A DNA stretch of 64,000 bases. It comes from Noviherbaspirillum autotrophicum. Lineage in GTDB: Bacteria > Pseudomonadota > Gammaproteobacteria > Burkholderiales > Burkholderiaceae_D. Within the stretch, counting starts at the first letter, position 1. Each line of letters begins with the position of its first letter. This document shows, one piece after another, positions 27,948-36,149 of the stretch. The notes under the pieces were generated by a model, which ran no database searches, was not told the origin of the DNA, and saw only the letters and a program-made list of their open reading frames with translations. The position numbers and the translations under genes are program-made. The stretch spans positions 248,001 to 312,000 of the forward strand of contig NZ_JWJG01000028.1 in the NCBI RefSeq assembly GCF_000818395.1, written 5' to 3'.

Positions 27948-28428
27948 GGCTACCTCACGAAGCAGGTTGCGGCACGGGCGACGACAGACCGGCTAGCAGC
28001 GGATGTGAGCTGGCCGTCGGCAACGTGACGAATTGCATGGGGTGTCCTTCAAAGAGCAGGGCCATCCGGCCCGGTTATTTCAAATGGTGCGCAAGACTTC
28101 GATGAGCCGGCCTTGCATCGTCTGCGCGCGACGTTGCTGACCGGGGCGGAGCTGACCACGTAACTGTGGATGTCGCACACCACGAGGTCGTTCATCGCTC
28201 CACGCGTGGAAGATCAGCTTCTGAATGTGAAGACATAGGGCACGATGGTATGTTACCAGCTTCTTCCGGAGCAATCGCAGCGGCTGGCAATGGCCCGCAC
28301 GCTGTTGCGCGGATTGCTTGAGATGGCTGCAATGCCGAACAACCCTGCCTTGAACGCCAGAACATGCACTATCTGGCCGGCATGATAAAAAGCGCGCAGA
28401 GCATGGATCGTAAAGTATCATTCTTGCT
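27948..28428. other. gene-poor region with possible degraded coding remnant
   Basis: 481 bp. On the plus strand, one frame reads LPEQSQRLAMARTLLRGL and continues with protein-like sequence to about 28350, then a second frame reads MHYLAGMIKSAQSM toward 28400. The frame change suggests a frameshifted gene remnant, but I cannot name the family. A minus-strand 48-codon frame (MNDLVVCDIHSY start, near 28193) also has GGAG upstream. Neither is well supported. Confidence 0.3.
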
Positions 28429-29205
28429 ATGGGAAAGCTGCTTGCCATTGACGGTTTAAATATTGTCCGACGGGTCTATGAAGCCAGTCCGGACGAGGAT
28501 TCGCCGGACAAGGCTGAAGTCGCCTTGCGCCACTCCTTGTCATCGTTTCGGCGAGTTCTATCGACGCATCAACCGTCTCACGTTCTCGCCGCCTTCGATT
28601 ACGGCGGAGCGACATGGCGTAACGAAATCTATCCCCTGTACCGGGCGAACCGAACGCCGATGCCCCAGCCATTGAAGGAGCGGCTTCCCGAGTTTTACGC
28701 CATGCTATCCAAACTCGGGCTGACGGTGGTTTGCCTGGAAGGGGTGGAGGCGGACGATGTGATCGCGACCGCTGTGTTGCGGTGGCTGGGCGAAGGGCGC
28801 GGCGACGCAATCGTATCGTCGACCGACGTGGATCTGCACGTGCTGATTTCGTCCGGAGCGCTGCTCTGGGATCAGTTCAAGAGCGAGTGGCACGATCGCG
28901 CCTGGGTTGAGAAGAAATTCGGCGTCCCGCCCGAAATGTTGACCGACCTTCTCGCGCTATGCGGCGACTCGGCCAACGGCATTCCCGGCGTGGAAGGCAT
29001 CGGCCCCAAGAGCGCGGCCAAGCTTCTGACCACCTACAAGACACTCGAAGGGATCATGGCTGGCGCAGGCATCCTCCTGACCACAACGGGGCAGAAATTG
29101 CGGGCCGGCCGCGACATGGCGTTTCTTTCGCGCGAACTGGTGAAACTGAAAACAGACGTCCGGCTCGGAATAACGTGGAAGATGCTGCAGTATGACGGCC
29201 GCTAG
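28429..29205 (+). CDS. 5'-3' exonuclease / flap endonuclease-like protein
   Basis: 258 residues with the PolA N-terminal nuclease fold. Acidic metal-site residues appear in LLAIDGLN, VEADDVIAT, SSTDVDLH and LCGDSANGIPG; the helix-hairpin-helix reads PGVEGIGPKSAAKLL. It is a stand-alone nuclease like ExoIX (Xni), without a polymerase domain. Upstream DNA shows no clear ribosome site, but the N terminus fits the family. Confidence 0.85.
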   Translation: MGKLLAIDGLNIVRRVYEASPDEDSPDKAEVALRHSLSSFRRVLSTHQPSHVLAAFDYGGATWRNEIYPLYRANRTPMPQPLKERLPEFYAMLSKLGLTVVCLEGVEADDVIATAVLRWLGEGRGDAIVSSTDVDLHVLISSGALLWDQFKSEWHDRAWVEKKFGVPPEMLTDLLALCGDSANGIPGVEGIGPKSAAKLLTTYKTLEGIMAGAGILLTTTGQKLRAGRDMAFLSRELVKLKTDVRLGITWKMLQYDGR

Positions 29206-29223
29206 GGGCGAATGCTCAGTACG

Positions 29224-30024
29224 CTAGATGGCAGCCTTGGCAATCATGCCGATAGCGACCATCCCCGACACAAGGGCAAATCCCTTCTGCAGATGAACGC
29301 CTCCGAGCAGACGTGCCACTTGCCGGCCCCCGAGCATGCCGGCCACGCTGCCAAGGGAAAAGGGCAGGGCGACACTCCAATTCAAGTGCCCCGCAAGCGC
29401 GCTGGATGCGACGCCGGTGACGGAAACAAGCGCGATGACGGCGAGCGAGGTCGGGACGATCGAGTCCATCTCCAGGTCCGTATAGCGTTGCAACACCGGC
29501 ACCATCACGAAGCCGCCTCCGACCCCGAGCAATCCCGACAACAAGCCTGCGACGCCGCCCGAGAGAGCGAGCGCGCGCGCGCAACGCGAAGTCCAGATGA
29601 AACGGCCGCTGGCCGCATCGCGTATGCACGGCGGCGCTGCTGAGTTTCGGCGATGAGAGATCGTTCCGCTCTTGCCGGCGTGGCGGAAGGTGCGCAGCGC
29701 GACGTACAGCATGACGAGCGCGAACAGGATGCTGAGCCAGCGGTTGTCGGCATGGCGCGCCAGCCATAATCCGACCGGCGAGATCACCATGCCGGCTCCT
29801 GCCACCAGCAGCGCAGCCCGGTAGCGAACTGTCCCAACCTTCAGGCCGAGTGTCGCGCCGAGCGCCGCAGCCATTCCGACGGCCAACAGGCCGATCGGAC
29901 CGGCTTCCGCAACGCCCAGGTGGGCGCCGAAAATCAGCAACGGAACCGCCAGAATGCCGCCGCCGGCACCGGTCAGCGCCAAGATGACGCCGACAATCAG
30001 TCCTAATCCGAAGCTGGTGATCAT
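29224..30024 (-). CDS. TauE/SafE family sulfite exporter-like protein
   Basis: 266-residue membrane protein with two repeated halves (GLIVGVILALTGAGGGILAVP and GLLSGLLGVGGGFVMVP), the duplicated glycine motif of TauE/SafE. Starts at MITSFGLG after CAGGAA. Likely exports sulfite, sulfoacetate or another small sulfur anion. Last gene of the divergent arm driven from the BigR-like promoter region. Confidence 0.87.
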   Translation of the reverse strand: MITSFGLGLIVGVILALTGAGGGILAVPLLIFGAHLGVAEAGPIGLLAVGMAAALGATLGLKVGTVRYRAALLVAGAGMVISPVGLWLARHADNRWLSILFALVMLYVALRTFRHAGKSGTISHRRNSAAPPCIRDAASGRFIWTSRCARALALSGGVAGLLSGLLGVGGGFVMVPVLQRYTDLEMDSIVPTSLAVIALVSVTGVASSALAGHLNWSVALPFSLGSVAGMLGGRQVARLLGGVHLQKGFALVSGMVAIGMIAKAAI

Positions 30025-30055
30025 TTCCTGGCAAAGCCCTATGATAAGTCCGGTG

Positions 30056-30511
30056 TCAGCGGATGCCGCCCGTGACTGCTGTACGCGAGGTGCGGTGTGC
30101 CTTGCGTCGCTCAATCACTTCGAAGATTGCCATGCCCGCGAGCATGGCTGTCACAAAGAGCAGCCCCTTGGTCGTTCCGGCCCCCAGCAGAACCAGTCCC
30201 GGTCCCGGGCAAATGCCGGCCAGGCCCCAGCCAATACCGAATAAGGCGCTTCCTCCGATCAGGCGACGGTCGAGATGACGCGATGAGGGCATTTGCATCG
30301 GCAGGCCCAGCAAGGACAACGATCTGCGCTTGACAAATGTAAAGGCGATCAGCCCGATAGCGATGCCGCCGCCCATGACAAAGGCCAGCGAGGGATCCCA
30401 TGTCCCGGCCAAGTCAAGAAAACCGAGCACTTTGGCTGGATTGGCCATGCCGGCGATGATCAGGCCGATACCGAAAATCAGGCCCGAGGCAAAAGCGAAC
30501 AAGATATTCAT
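30056..30511 (-). CDS. YeeE/YedE sulfur transport protein, second half-type
   Basis: 151-residue membrane protein with about four helices; motifs GMANPAKVLGFLDL and GWGLAGICPGPGLV are those of the YeeE/YedE (DUF6691) half-transporter. The Cys in GICPGP is a candidate site for passing thiosulfate or persulfide sulfur. Six bp after the other half gene; the two probably form one channel, as in split YeeE systems beside BigR. Confidence 0.87.
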   Translation of the reverse strand: MNILFAFASGLIFGIGLIIAGMANPAKVLGFLDLAGTWDPSLAFVMGGGIAIGLIAFTFVKRRSLSLLGLPMQMPSSRHLDRRLIGGSALFGIGWGLAGICPGPGLVLLGAGTTKGLLFVTAMLAGMAIFEVIERRKAHRTSRTAVTGGIR

Positions 30512-30517
30512 GGCGAA

Positions 30518-30952
30518 TTACGCTCCCAACAAATGACGTACAACAAACACGGTCAAAAAGCCGGTGCCCATGAAGACAGCTGTGGCTGCCAGCGATCGGG
30601 GCGACAGGCGCGACAGGCCGCAGATACCGTGGCCGCTGGTGCAACCGGCGCCGTAGCGCGTGCCGATACCGACCAGCAGACCGGCGGCGACTAGCGTCAG
30701 CCCGCCGGCATCCACCCGAATTTCCGGCAAGGTGGCGAACATGCCATACAGGGCCGGCGCGCCGACCAGTCCGGCGACGAAAGCCAGGCGCCAGCCGACA
30801 TCGCCGCGCGCGGGACGCAGCAAGCCGCCGACAATCCCGCTGATGCCGGCGATGCGGCCGTTGAAGAGGGCGAACATGGCCGCCGCGAGGCCGACCAGCA
30901 ATCCGCCGACCAGCGAGGCGAGCGGGGTAAAGTGGGACCAGTCTATTGACAT
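30518..30952 (-). CDS. YeeE/YedE sulfur transport protein, first half-type
   Basis: 144-residue membrane protein, four helices, with the conserved [17 protein letters not shown], including the Cys pair used in sulfur transfer by YeeE proteins. Start at MSIDWSHF follows AAGGAGAG; the longer reading is unlikely. It starts 11 bp after the BigR-like repressor stop, so repressor and transporter are on one transcript. Confidence 0.88.
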   Translation of the reverse strand: MSIDWSHFTPLASLVGGLLVGLAAAMFALFNGRIAGISGIVGGLLRPARGDVGWRLAFVAGLVGAPALYGMFATLPEIRVDAGGLTLVAAGLLVGIGTRYGAGCTSGHGICGLSRLSPRSLAATAVFMGTGFLTVFVVRHLLGA

Positions 30953-30963
30953 CGCATCTCTCC

Positions 30964-31281
30964 TTAATCTTTCGGGCAATACAACGAGTACAACGTCTTG
31001 AGCAGCGCAAGCACGTTCATATCGGCGACGGAGTAGTAAATCCGCTTGCCGTCGCGCCGGGTGTTAACAAGACCTTCTGTGCGCAACACGCCCAGCTGCT
31101 GTGAAAGTGTCGGTTGGCGGATGTCAAGCAACTCTTCGAGCTCGCCCACCGATTTTTCCCCTTGGCTCAGCTGGCAAAGCAACAGCAAGCGGTCTTCATT
31201 GGCGAGCGCCCGCAATACGGACGTCGCCTCCTGCGCCGCCTTGCGCATCAGTTCCACGTCGAAGCTTGTGCTGGTTTCCAT
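30964..31281 (-). CDS. bigR: BigR/SqrR-type ArsR-family persulfide-responsive repressor
   Basis: 105-residue winged-helix regulator of the ArsR fold, with recognition helix region [12 protein letters not shown]. Two cysteines, Cys36 (LLLLCQL) and Cys102 (LYCPKD), are 66 residues apart, the same spacing as Cys42/Cys108 of BigR, whose tetrasulfide or disulfide bridge releases DNA. It lies between the YeeE pair and the divergent MBL gene with an operator-like palindrome in the gap. Expected to derepress both arms when sulfide or persulfide rises. Confidence 0.85.
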   Translation of the reverse strand: METSTSFDVELMRKAAQEATSVLRALANEDRLLLLCQLSQGEKSVGELEELLDIRQPTLSQQLGVLRTEGLVNTRRDGKRIYYSVADMNVLALLKTLYSLYCPKD

Positions 31282-31308
31282 CGTTCACTCCAAAATCTAC
31301 TTGACCAC

Positions 31309-31328
31309 ATTATATACGATGATATTAT
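31309..31328. promoter_or_regulatory. BigR-like operator palindrome
   Basis: ATTATATACGATGATATTAT reads as ATnATAT-N6-ATATnAT, an AT-rich inverted repeat like those bound by BigR/SqrR. It sits in the 86 bp divergent gap between the repressor and the MBL gene, so one protein could control both directions. Not tested here. Confidence 0.6.
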
Positions 31329-31367
31329 GTGACTCAATATATTGTTTATTACGCCTGGGAGGCCATC

Positions 31368-32228
31368 ATGAACGCCCACATTGAAGCTTTTTACGACGCC
31401 GTCACGGGAACGATCAGCTACGTGGTGTATGACAAGGCCGGCGGACACGCCGCAATCATCGACCCTGTCCTCGACTACGACCCGAAATCGGGCCGCACGA
31501 AGACCGCTTCTGCCGACCGTCTGGCCGAATTTGTGCGTACCCAATCGCTGACCCTGGACTGGATTCTTGAAACCCATGCCCATGCCGATCATCTTTCTTC
31601 CGCGCAGTATTTGAAAGAGAAATTGGGCGGGAAGGTGGCAATCGGTGAACGGATTCGGCAGGTTCAGGGCGTGTTTCGGCGGTTGTTCAACTTTGAAAGC
31701 GGTTTCCAGGCCGATGGTAAACAGTTCGACCATCTCTTCGAGGATGACGAAGTCTTTCAGATCGGGACGCTGAGCGCGCGCGCCGTCTTTGTCCCCGGAC
31801 ATACGCCGGCCGACATGGCTTATCAGGTGGAGGACGCGGTATTTGTCGGCGACACGTTGTTCATGCCCGATGTCGGCACGGCGCGCTGCGACTTCCCCGG
31901 CGGCGATGCGCATGCGCTGTACCGTTCGATCAGGAAGCTTCTGTCCCTGCCGCAAGAAACGCGCCTGTACATGTGCCATGACTACCCGCCCGCCGGCAGG
32001 CCCGCGGCGTGGCAGACGACCGTGGCAGAGCAGTGCGAGCGCAATATCCATGTCCGCGATGGTATCGGTGAGGAAGAATTTGTCGCAATGCGCCAAAAGC
32101 GCGACGCGGGATTGGAGATGCCGTTACTGATCCTGCCTTCGGTCCAGGTTAATGTGCGCGCCGGCGCGATGCCGCCGCCCGAAAGCAACGGGATCAGCTA
32201 CCTCAAAATTCCCGTCAATAGCCTTTGA
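31368..32228 (+). CDS. blh: MBL-fold persulfide dioxygenase-like protein (Blh/ETHE1 group)
   Basis: 286-residue metallo-beta-lactamase-fold protein. Metal motif is THAHADH with His70, His72, Asp74 and His75; later ligands are in VPGHTPADM, VGDTLF and MCHDYPP. The length and position beside BigR fit Blh, which oxidises glutathione persulfide to sulfite. Start at MNAHIEAF follows TGGGAGG. First gene of the plus-strand arm, 13 bp before the sulfurtransferase-like gene. Confidence 0.85.
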   Translation: MNAHIEAFYDAVTGTISYVVYDKAGGHAAIIDPVLDYDPKSGRTKTASADRLAEFVRTQSLTLDWILETHAHADHLSSAQYLKEKLGGKVAIGERIRQVQGVFRRLFNFESGFQADGKQFDHLFEDDEVFQIGTLSARAVFVPGHTPADMAYQVEDAVFVGDTLFMPDVGTARCDFPGGDAHALYRSIRKLLSLPQETRLYMCHDYPPAGRPAAWQTTVAEQCERNIHVRDGIGEEEFVAMRQKRDAGLEMPLLILPSVQVNVRAGAMPPPESNGISYLKIPVNSL

Positions 32229-32241
32229 GCCGGAGACTCCT

Positions 32242-32607
32242 ATGACTGCGACTGTCACCCCAATCGATGACAAGTTTTGCGTCGCGCCCCAGTTGCGCCC
32301 CGAAGAACTTGCCGACATTGCCCGGATGGGCTTCCGCTCCGTGATAAACAACCGGCCGGACGGCGAGGGCGGGGCGGAACAACCGCAAAACGCGCTGCTG
32401 GAGTCTGCTGCTTCCGCAGCGGGCATTGCATATGCCTACCTGCCGGTGAACCCGCGTGCAATCGATCAGGAAGCCGTCGACCGCATGCGCAAGCTCGTTG
32501 AAACGCTGCCCACGCCGATCCTGGCATTCTGCCGTTCCGGTGCGCGTTCGACCGCTCTATACCGGCTGGCCATGGAGCAGGCCAAGGGCGGTCAGGCTGA
32601 CGTCTGA
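32242..32607 (+). CDS. DUF442/TIGR01244 sulfurtransferase-like phosphatase fold protein
   Basis: 121 residues of the DUF442 family, often fused to or next to Blh. The catalytic loop is AFCRSGARS with Cys97, like the Cys loop of dual-specificity phosphatases; the family is reported as sulfurtransferase or persulfide handling. Pairing with the upstream gene points to persulfide transfer. Confidence 0.82.
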   Translation: MTATVTPIDDKFCVAPQLRPEELADIARMGFRSVINNRPDGEGGAEQPQNALLESAASAAGIAYAYLPVNPRAIDQEAVDRMRKLVETLPTPILAFCRSGARSTALYRLAMEQAKGGQADV

Positions 32608-32657
32608 ATACCGGCAGCACTTACCTACCTCAACTTCCATTTAACAGGGAGAACATC

Positions 32658-32861
32658 ATGAAACAAAACATCGGGAACATCGACCGCGGGTTGCGCATTC
32701 TGGCCGGCCTTGCGCTGATTGGCGCCACGCTGGGTGGGGCGATTGGCCCTTGGGGCTGGCTTGGCCTCGTGCCGCTCGCGACGGGCATATTCCGCTTCTG
32801 TCCGGCGTACCTGCCGCTCGGCTTATCCACCTGCCGTCTTTCGAACAAACGGCGTCAATAA
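32658..32861 (+). CDS. DUF2892 small membrane protein
   Basis: 67 residues with two helices and the family opening NIGNIDRGLRILAG; the loop FRFCPAYLPLGLSTCRL has two Cys. The same region is the membrane part of YgaP-type rhodaneses. AGGGAGA precedes the ATG. Role in sulfur handling inferred from context. Confidence 0.82.
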   Translation: MKQNIGNIDRGLRILAGLALIGATLGGAIGPWGWLGLVPLATGIFRFCPAYLPLGLSTCRLSNKRRQ

Positions 32862-32881
32862 TTCAACTGGGAGAAATGAAA

Positions 32882-33235
32882 ATGAGCACAACAACAAGCT
32901 ATCGCGAACTTACCCAAGGGGTTTCCAAGAACCTCGCTACGCTGCGCGCCGATGTGCCGGATGTTATGAAGGCATTCAACGACCTGGCACGCGCCGCCAC
33001 GAAAGACGGCGCCCTGGACAAAAAGACCAAGGAACTGATTGCGCTCGCTCTCGGGGTGGCCGTGCGATGCGACGCCTGCATCGGCTTTCATACGCAGGCA
33101 CTGGTAAAACTCGGCGCCACCAAGGCCGAAGTGGAAGAAACGCTCGGAATGGCGGTGTATATGGGCGGCGGCCCTTCACTCATGTATTCGGCTAACGCGA
33201 TTGCCGCGTTCGACGAATTCTCCAACGCGGCTTGA
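32882..33235 (+). CDS. carboxymuconolactone decarboxylase-like (AhpD-type) protein
   Basis: 117-residue helical protein of the CMD/AhpD fold. CxxC at Cys63/Cys66 followed by His70 (RCDACIGFH) is the redox pair of AhpD-like peroxidase partners rather than the decarboxylase. ATG 32882 has better spacing from GGGAG than the ATG 6 bp earlier. Probably a thiol redox step in sulfide or peroxide defence. Confidence 0.82.
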   Translation: MSTTTSYRELTQGVSKNLATLRADVPDVMKAFNDLARAATKDGALDKKTKELIALALGVAVRCDACIGFHTQALVKLGATKAEVEETLGMAVYMGGGPSLMYSANAIAAFDEFSNAA

Positions 33236-33325
33236 ATCAGGCCGTTCGGGATTGGCGCTGGCAAACCCGGCATAACATCGTCGGGAGTGCCGGCAAATCA
33301 CGATTCAGCAGGTGGAGAAAGACGC

Positions 33326-33640
33326 ATGGAACATCGACCAATGATACTGCGCGTACTGATTCATGCGCCGACGGCGGCGTCGCTGGTTCGCGCCAGGAAT
33401 AATGCGGCCAACCTGCTGCGCGAAGCGCCCGATGCGCAAGTCCGCATCATTGTGAACGCAGAGGCAGTCAGTGCCGCGCTCGATTCACCGCGGTCCGATA
33501 CCGACTCCATGACGCTGGTGTGCGCAAACACGCTGAGCAAATTGGGGCGCATGGCACCGCCACCACTGCAAACGGTCACAGCAGCAATTTTGACCATCGC
33601 TGAAATGCAGCGCGATGGCTGGAGCTATATCCGTGCATGA
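33326..33640 (+). CDS. DsrE-like protein, cytoplasmic
   Basis: 104 residues; MILRVLIHAPTAASLVRARNNAANLL then VRIIVNAEAV has the DsrE/DsrF-like fold pattern. The only Cys is in LVCANTLSKLG, in the region where DsrE proteins carry their sulfur-binding Cys. Start set by GGAG; M6 is an alternative. Likely passes sulfane sulfur. Confidence 0.68.
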   Translation: MEHRPMILRVLIHAPTAASLVRARNNAANLLREAPDAQVRIIVNAEAVSAALDSPRSDTDSMTLVCANTLSKLGRMAPPPLQTVTAAILTIAEMQRDGWSYIRA

Positions 33641-33702
33641 GCAGCGCCGGCCATATTGGGCAGGCATATAACCAGAGATCCAAAAATTGGAGGATGACAC
33701 CA

Positions 33703-33792
33703 ATGAATCAATCCTTGATCGATACACCGTGTTTTTTGAATCGACTATTTGTTCGCGTCGGAAGTTTGGTTCCGTCGTTGAGGATGCAGTGA
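33703..33792 (+). CDS. 29-residue leader ORF overlapping the tsdB start
   Basis: Reading frame MNQSLIDTPCFLNRLF and onward, ending LRMQ. GGAGG lies nine bases before its ATG, a stronger site than that of the cytochrome gene. Its TGA overlaps the cytochrome ATG (TGATG), the layout of translational coupling. No known family. Confidence 0.5.
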   Translation: MNQSLIDTPCFLNRLFVRVGSLVPSLRMQ

Positions 33793-34499
33793 TGACTGAC
33801 CGTTATTCCCTATTTCGTTCGCGGCTGCTTGGCATCGTCAGCGTCGCGACCCTGATCGTATTTCCTGCCATATCGTCAGCGCAGACCCATGCGCTTGGCG
33901 CATCGATTGTGGCCAAGGGCAGCGCTGGCGGTGCGCTGGCATGTGCCAATTGTCACGGCGCCAACGGTGAAGGCAATGCCGCCGGCGGATTTCCCCGTCT
34001 CGCCGGCCTCGGCGCAGCCTATCTCGATTCCCAGCTCAACCACTTCGCGGAGGGGACACGGAAGAATGTCGTGATGGAACTCGTGGCCAAGCAATTGACC
34101 GCCCCAGAACGCAAGGCGGTCAGTGCGTATCTCGCCGGGCTGCCTGCCGCTCCTGGCATTGCCCACTCCAATGAGGACAACCTGAAAGCGGACGACACCG
34201 GTGCATGGCTTGCCCGCCGCGGGCGCTGGGATGACAACCTGCCTGCGTGCGTGCAGTGCCACGGCCCCGGCGGCGGGGGCGTCGGAGACTTGTTTCCGGC
34301 AATTGCAGGGCAATCGCGCGACTACATCGCGGCCCAACTCCATGCGTTCAAAAACAATGCCCGCCCTGGCGGACCGATGAATCTGATGGGAGTGGTTGCG
34401 AAGAAGCTGTCAGACGCCGATATCGTGGCTGTATCCAATCACTTCGGGGCTGCTTCTGCGGCCGCTTCGCCATCCTCGCCCGCAAGGAGGAAAAAATGA
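33792..34499 (+). CDS. tsdB: diheme cytochrome c4-like, probable TsdB
   Basis: 235-residue periplasmic cytochrome: signal peptide (cleavage near ISSAQ), heme 1 at Cys51-Cys54-His55 (CANCHG), heme 2 at Cys153-Cys156-His157 (CVQCHG), with Met residues after each as possible distal ligands. Two-domain c4/c553 layout. It overlaps the next gene by 4 bp; in TsdBA systems such a diheme protein is the electron acceptor of thiosulfate dehydrogenase. Name rests on context. Confidence 0.75.
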   Translation: MTDRYSLFRSRLLGIVSVATLIVFPAISSAQTHALGASIVAKGSAGGALACANCHGANGEGNAAGGFPRLAGLGAAYLDSQLNHFAEGTRKNVVMELVAKQLTAPERKAVSAYLAGLPAAPGIAHSNEDNLKADDTGAWLARRGRWDDNLPACVQCHGPGGGGVGDLFPAIAGQSRDYIAAQLHAFKNNARPGGPMNLMGVVAKKLSDADIVAVSNHFGAASAAASPSSPARRKK

Positions 34500-35437
34500 C
34501 GACAATGTTTTTCTCGCCACTGAAAGCTGGCCTTCTGGCCATGGCCGTATTTCCTGTCTATAGCCTTGCGGCGCAGGGAGAGGCCGCGAGCCCGTCAGCG
34601 TCTGCCTCTCCGTCCAGACCGGCGGCAGCTGTGAATACTAGCGGCGCTGTCGCCTTCAAGCCGCCGTCGGCTGACAGCATTCCCGACGATGAGTTCGGCA
34701 AGATCGTGCGGCAAGGCGAACAGATTTTCATTAATACGCAGAAAAACGCCGGCCAGTTTGTCGGCAACAGCCTGAACTGCGTCAACTGCCATCTCGATGC
34801 GGGACGCAAGAGCAATTCCAGCCCGCTGTGGGCCGCATACATTTCCTATCCCGCTTACCGCAGCAAAAACAAGCATGTGAATACGTTCGCAGAGCGACTG
34901 CAAGGATGCTTTCGTTTCAGCATGAACGGTAAGGCGCCCGCGTTCGGGGACCCGACGCTTGTCGCTTTGGAAAGCTACGCGTACTGGCTGGCGACCGGGG
35001 CTCCGGTGGGCGGAACGCTAGAGGGGCGCGGCTATCCCGAAGTGAAGAAGCCCGCGCAGCCGGCCGACTATGCGCGCGGCGAAAAGGTCTATCAGCAGAA
35101 ATGCGCGCTTTGCCATGGCGCCGACGGGCAAGGGCAGGCGAGTGCCGGCAAGACGGTATTCCCGCCGTTGTGGGGGGAGAAATCCTTCAACTGGGGCGCC
35201 GGCATGCATGACATCAAGAATGCCTCTGGTTTTATCAAGGCGAATATGCCTTTGGGGTTGGGCGGGACGCTGACGGAGCAGGAGGCATGGGACGTCGCCC
35301 TGTTCATGGATAGTCATGAAAGGCCGCAAGACCCGCGCTTTAACGGTTCGGTCGAGGAAACGCGGAAGAAATACCACGATTCGCCGACCTCCCTGTATGG
35401 CAAAAGCGTGAACGGCCATGTATTGGGGGCGAAGTAG
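34496..35437 (+). CDS. tsdA: thiosulfate dehydrogenase-like diheme cytochrome c
   Basis: 313 residues: signal peptide ending near SLAAQ, then Ala/Pro/Ser-rich linker, heme 1 at Cys95-Cys98-His99 (CVNCHLDAGR) and heme 2 at Cys203-Cys206-His207 (CALCHG). The segment ERLQGCFRFSMNGK has Cys138, which matches the unusual Cys axial ligand of heme 1 in TsdA. TsdA oxidises two thiosulfate to tetrathionate. A 4 bp overlap with the diheme gene supports the TsdBA pair. Confidence 0.8.
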   Translation: MTTMFFSPLKAGLLAMAVFPVYSLAAQGEAASPSASASPSRPAAAVNTSGAVAFKPPSADSIPDDEFGKIVRQGEQIFINTQKNAGQFVGNSLNCVNCHLDAGRKSNSSPLWAAYISYPAYRSKNKHVNTFAERLQGCFRFSMNGKAPAFGDPTLVALESYAYWLATGAPVGGTLEGRGYPEVKKPAQPADYARGEKVYQQKCALCHGADGQGQASAGKTVFPPLWGEKSFNWGAGMHDIKNASGFIKANMPLGLGGTLTEQEAWDVALFMDSHERPQDPRFNGSVEETRKKYHDSPTSLYGKSVNGHVLGAK

Positions 35438-35594
35438 GCAGAGCGCAAATAAGTTCGCCGATGATTCGGCCACAATACGGAGGGCCCGCGTGCGGAGGGC
35501 AAAGCGTGGCGATTTCGTTTCTTCATTGGCGACCGTCATGGATCGGCGTTCTGCTTGTTTCGATGTAAAACGCTGCAAATTTCCAGGAGGCTGT

Positions 35595-36050
35595 ATGACG
35601 CGATTATCTTTATCCACGGCTCTTTTAGGCTGGATGCTGGTATTGGGTGGCGCTGCGCCCTCGGCCATGGCACAGGCAAACACACCTGGTGCGTCGGCCA
35701 CGACTGCCAAGCACCGGGTCGTGTTTCAAGTCAGCGATGGCGATGCGGGGAAATGGGAGCTGACGCTAAATAACGTCAAGAACCTGCAGAAAGAAGCCGG
35801 CAACGACAAGGCGACGATTGAAATCGTCACCTACGGCCCGGGGATCGGCATGTTAAAGCGCGACTCGAAAGCGACCCAGAAAATCCAGGAAGTGGTGTCA
35901 TCGGGCGTCAAAGTGGTGGCATGCGAAAACACCATGAACGCGATGCGTTTGACCAAGGAGGATATGCTGCCCAATATTGGCTATGTCCCGTCCGGAGTGT
36001 TTGAAGTAATGAATAAACAGGAAGAGGGTTACGCCTATATCCGGCCGTAG
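35595..36050 (+). CDS. secreted DsrE/DsrF-like protein
   Basis: 151 residues with a signal peptide (cleavage near SAMAQ) and a DsrE-like domain: HRVVFQVSDGDAGKWELTLNN, IEIVTYGPGI and a C-terminal VACENTMNAMRL with one Cys. Periplasmic DsrE proteins are common beside thiosulfate- and sulfide-oxidising genes. AGGAGG precedes the ATG. The gap of 157 bp to tsdA leaves room for its own promoter. Confidence 0.8.
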   Translation: MTRLSLSTALLGWMLVLGGAAPSAMAQANTPGASATTAKHRVVFQVSDGDAGKWELTLNNVKNLQKEAGNDKATIEIVTYGPGIGMLKRDSKATQKIQEVVSSGVKVVACENTMNAMRLTKEDMLPNIGYVPSGVFEVMNKQEEGYAYIRP

Positions 36051-36149
36051 GCCCGCGCCATGCGGGATTGACGTGTCGACTAGGCAGCGCGTGTCCGGCC
36101 TCGTAGCGTTTTAATAAGCGCCGGTTCAAGGTGCGATTCGGTTATCCTT

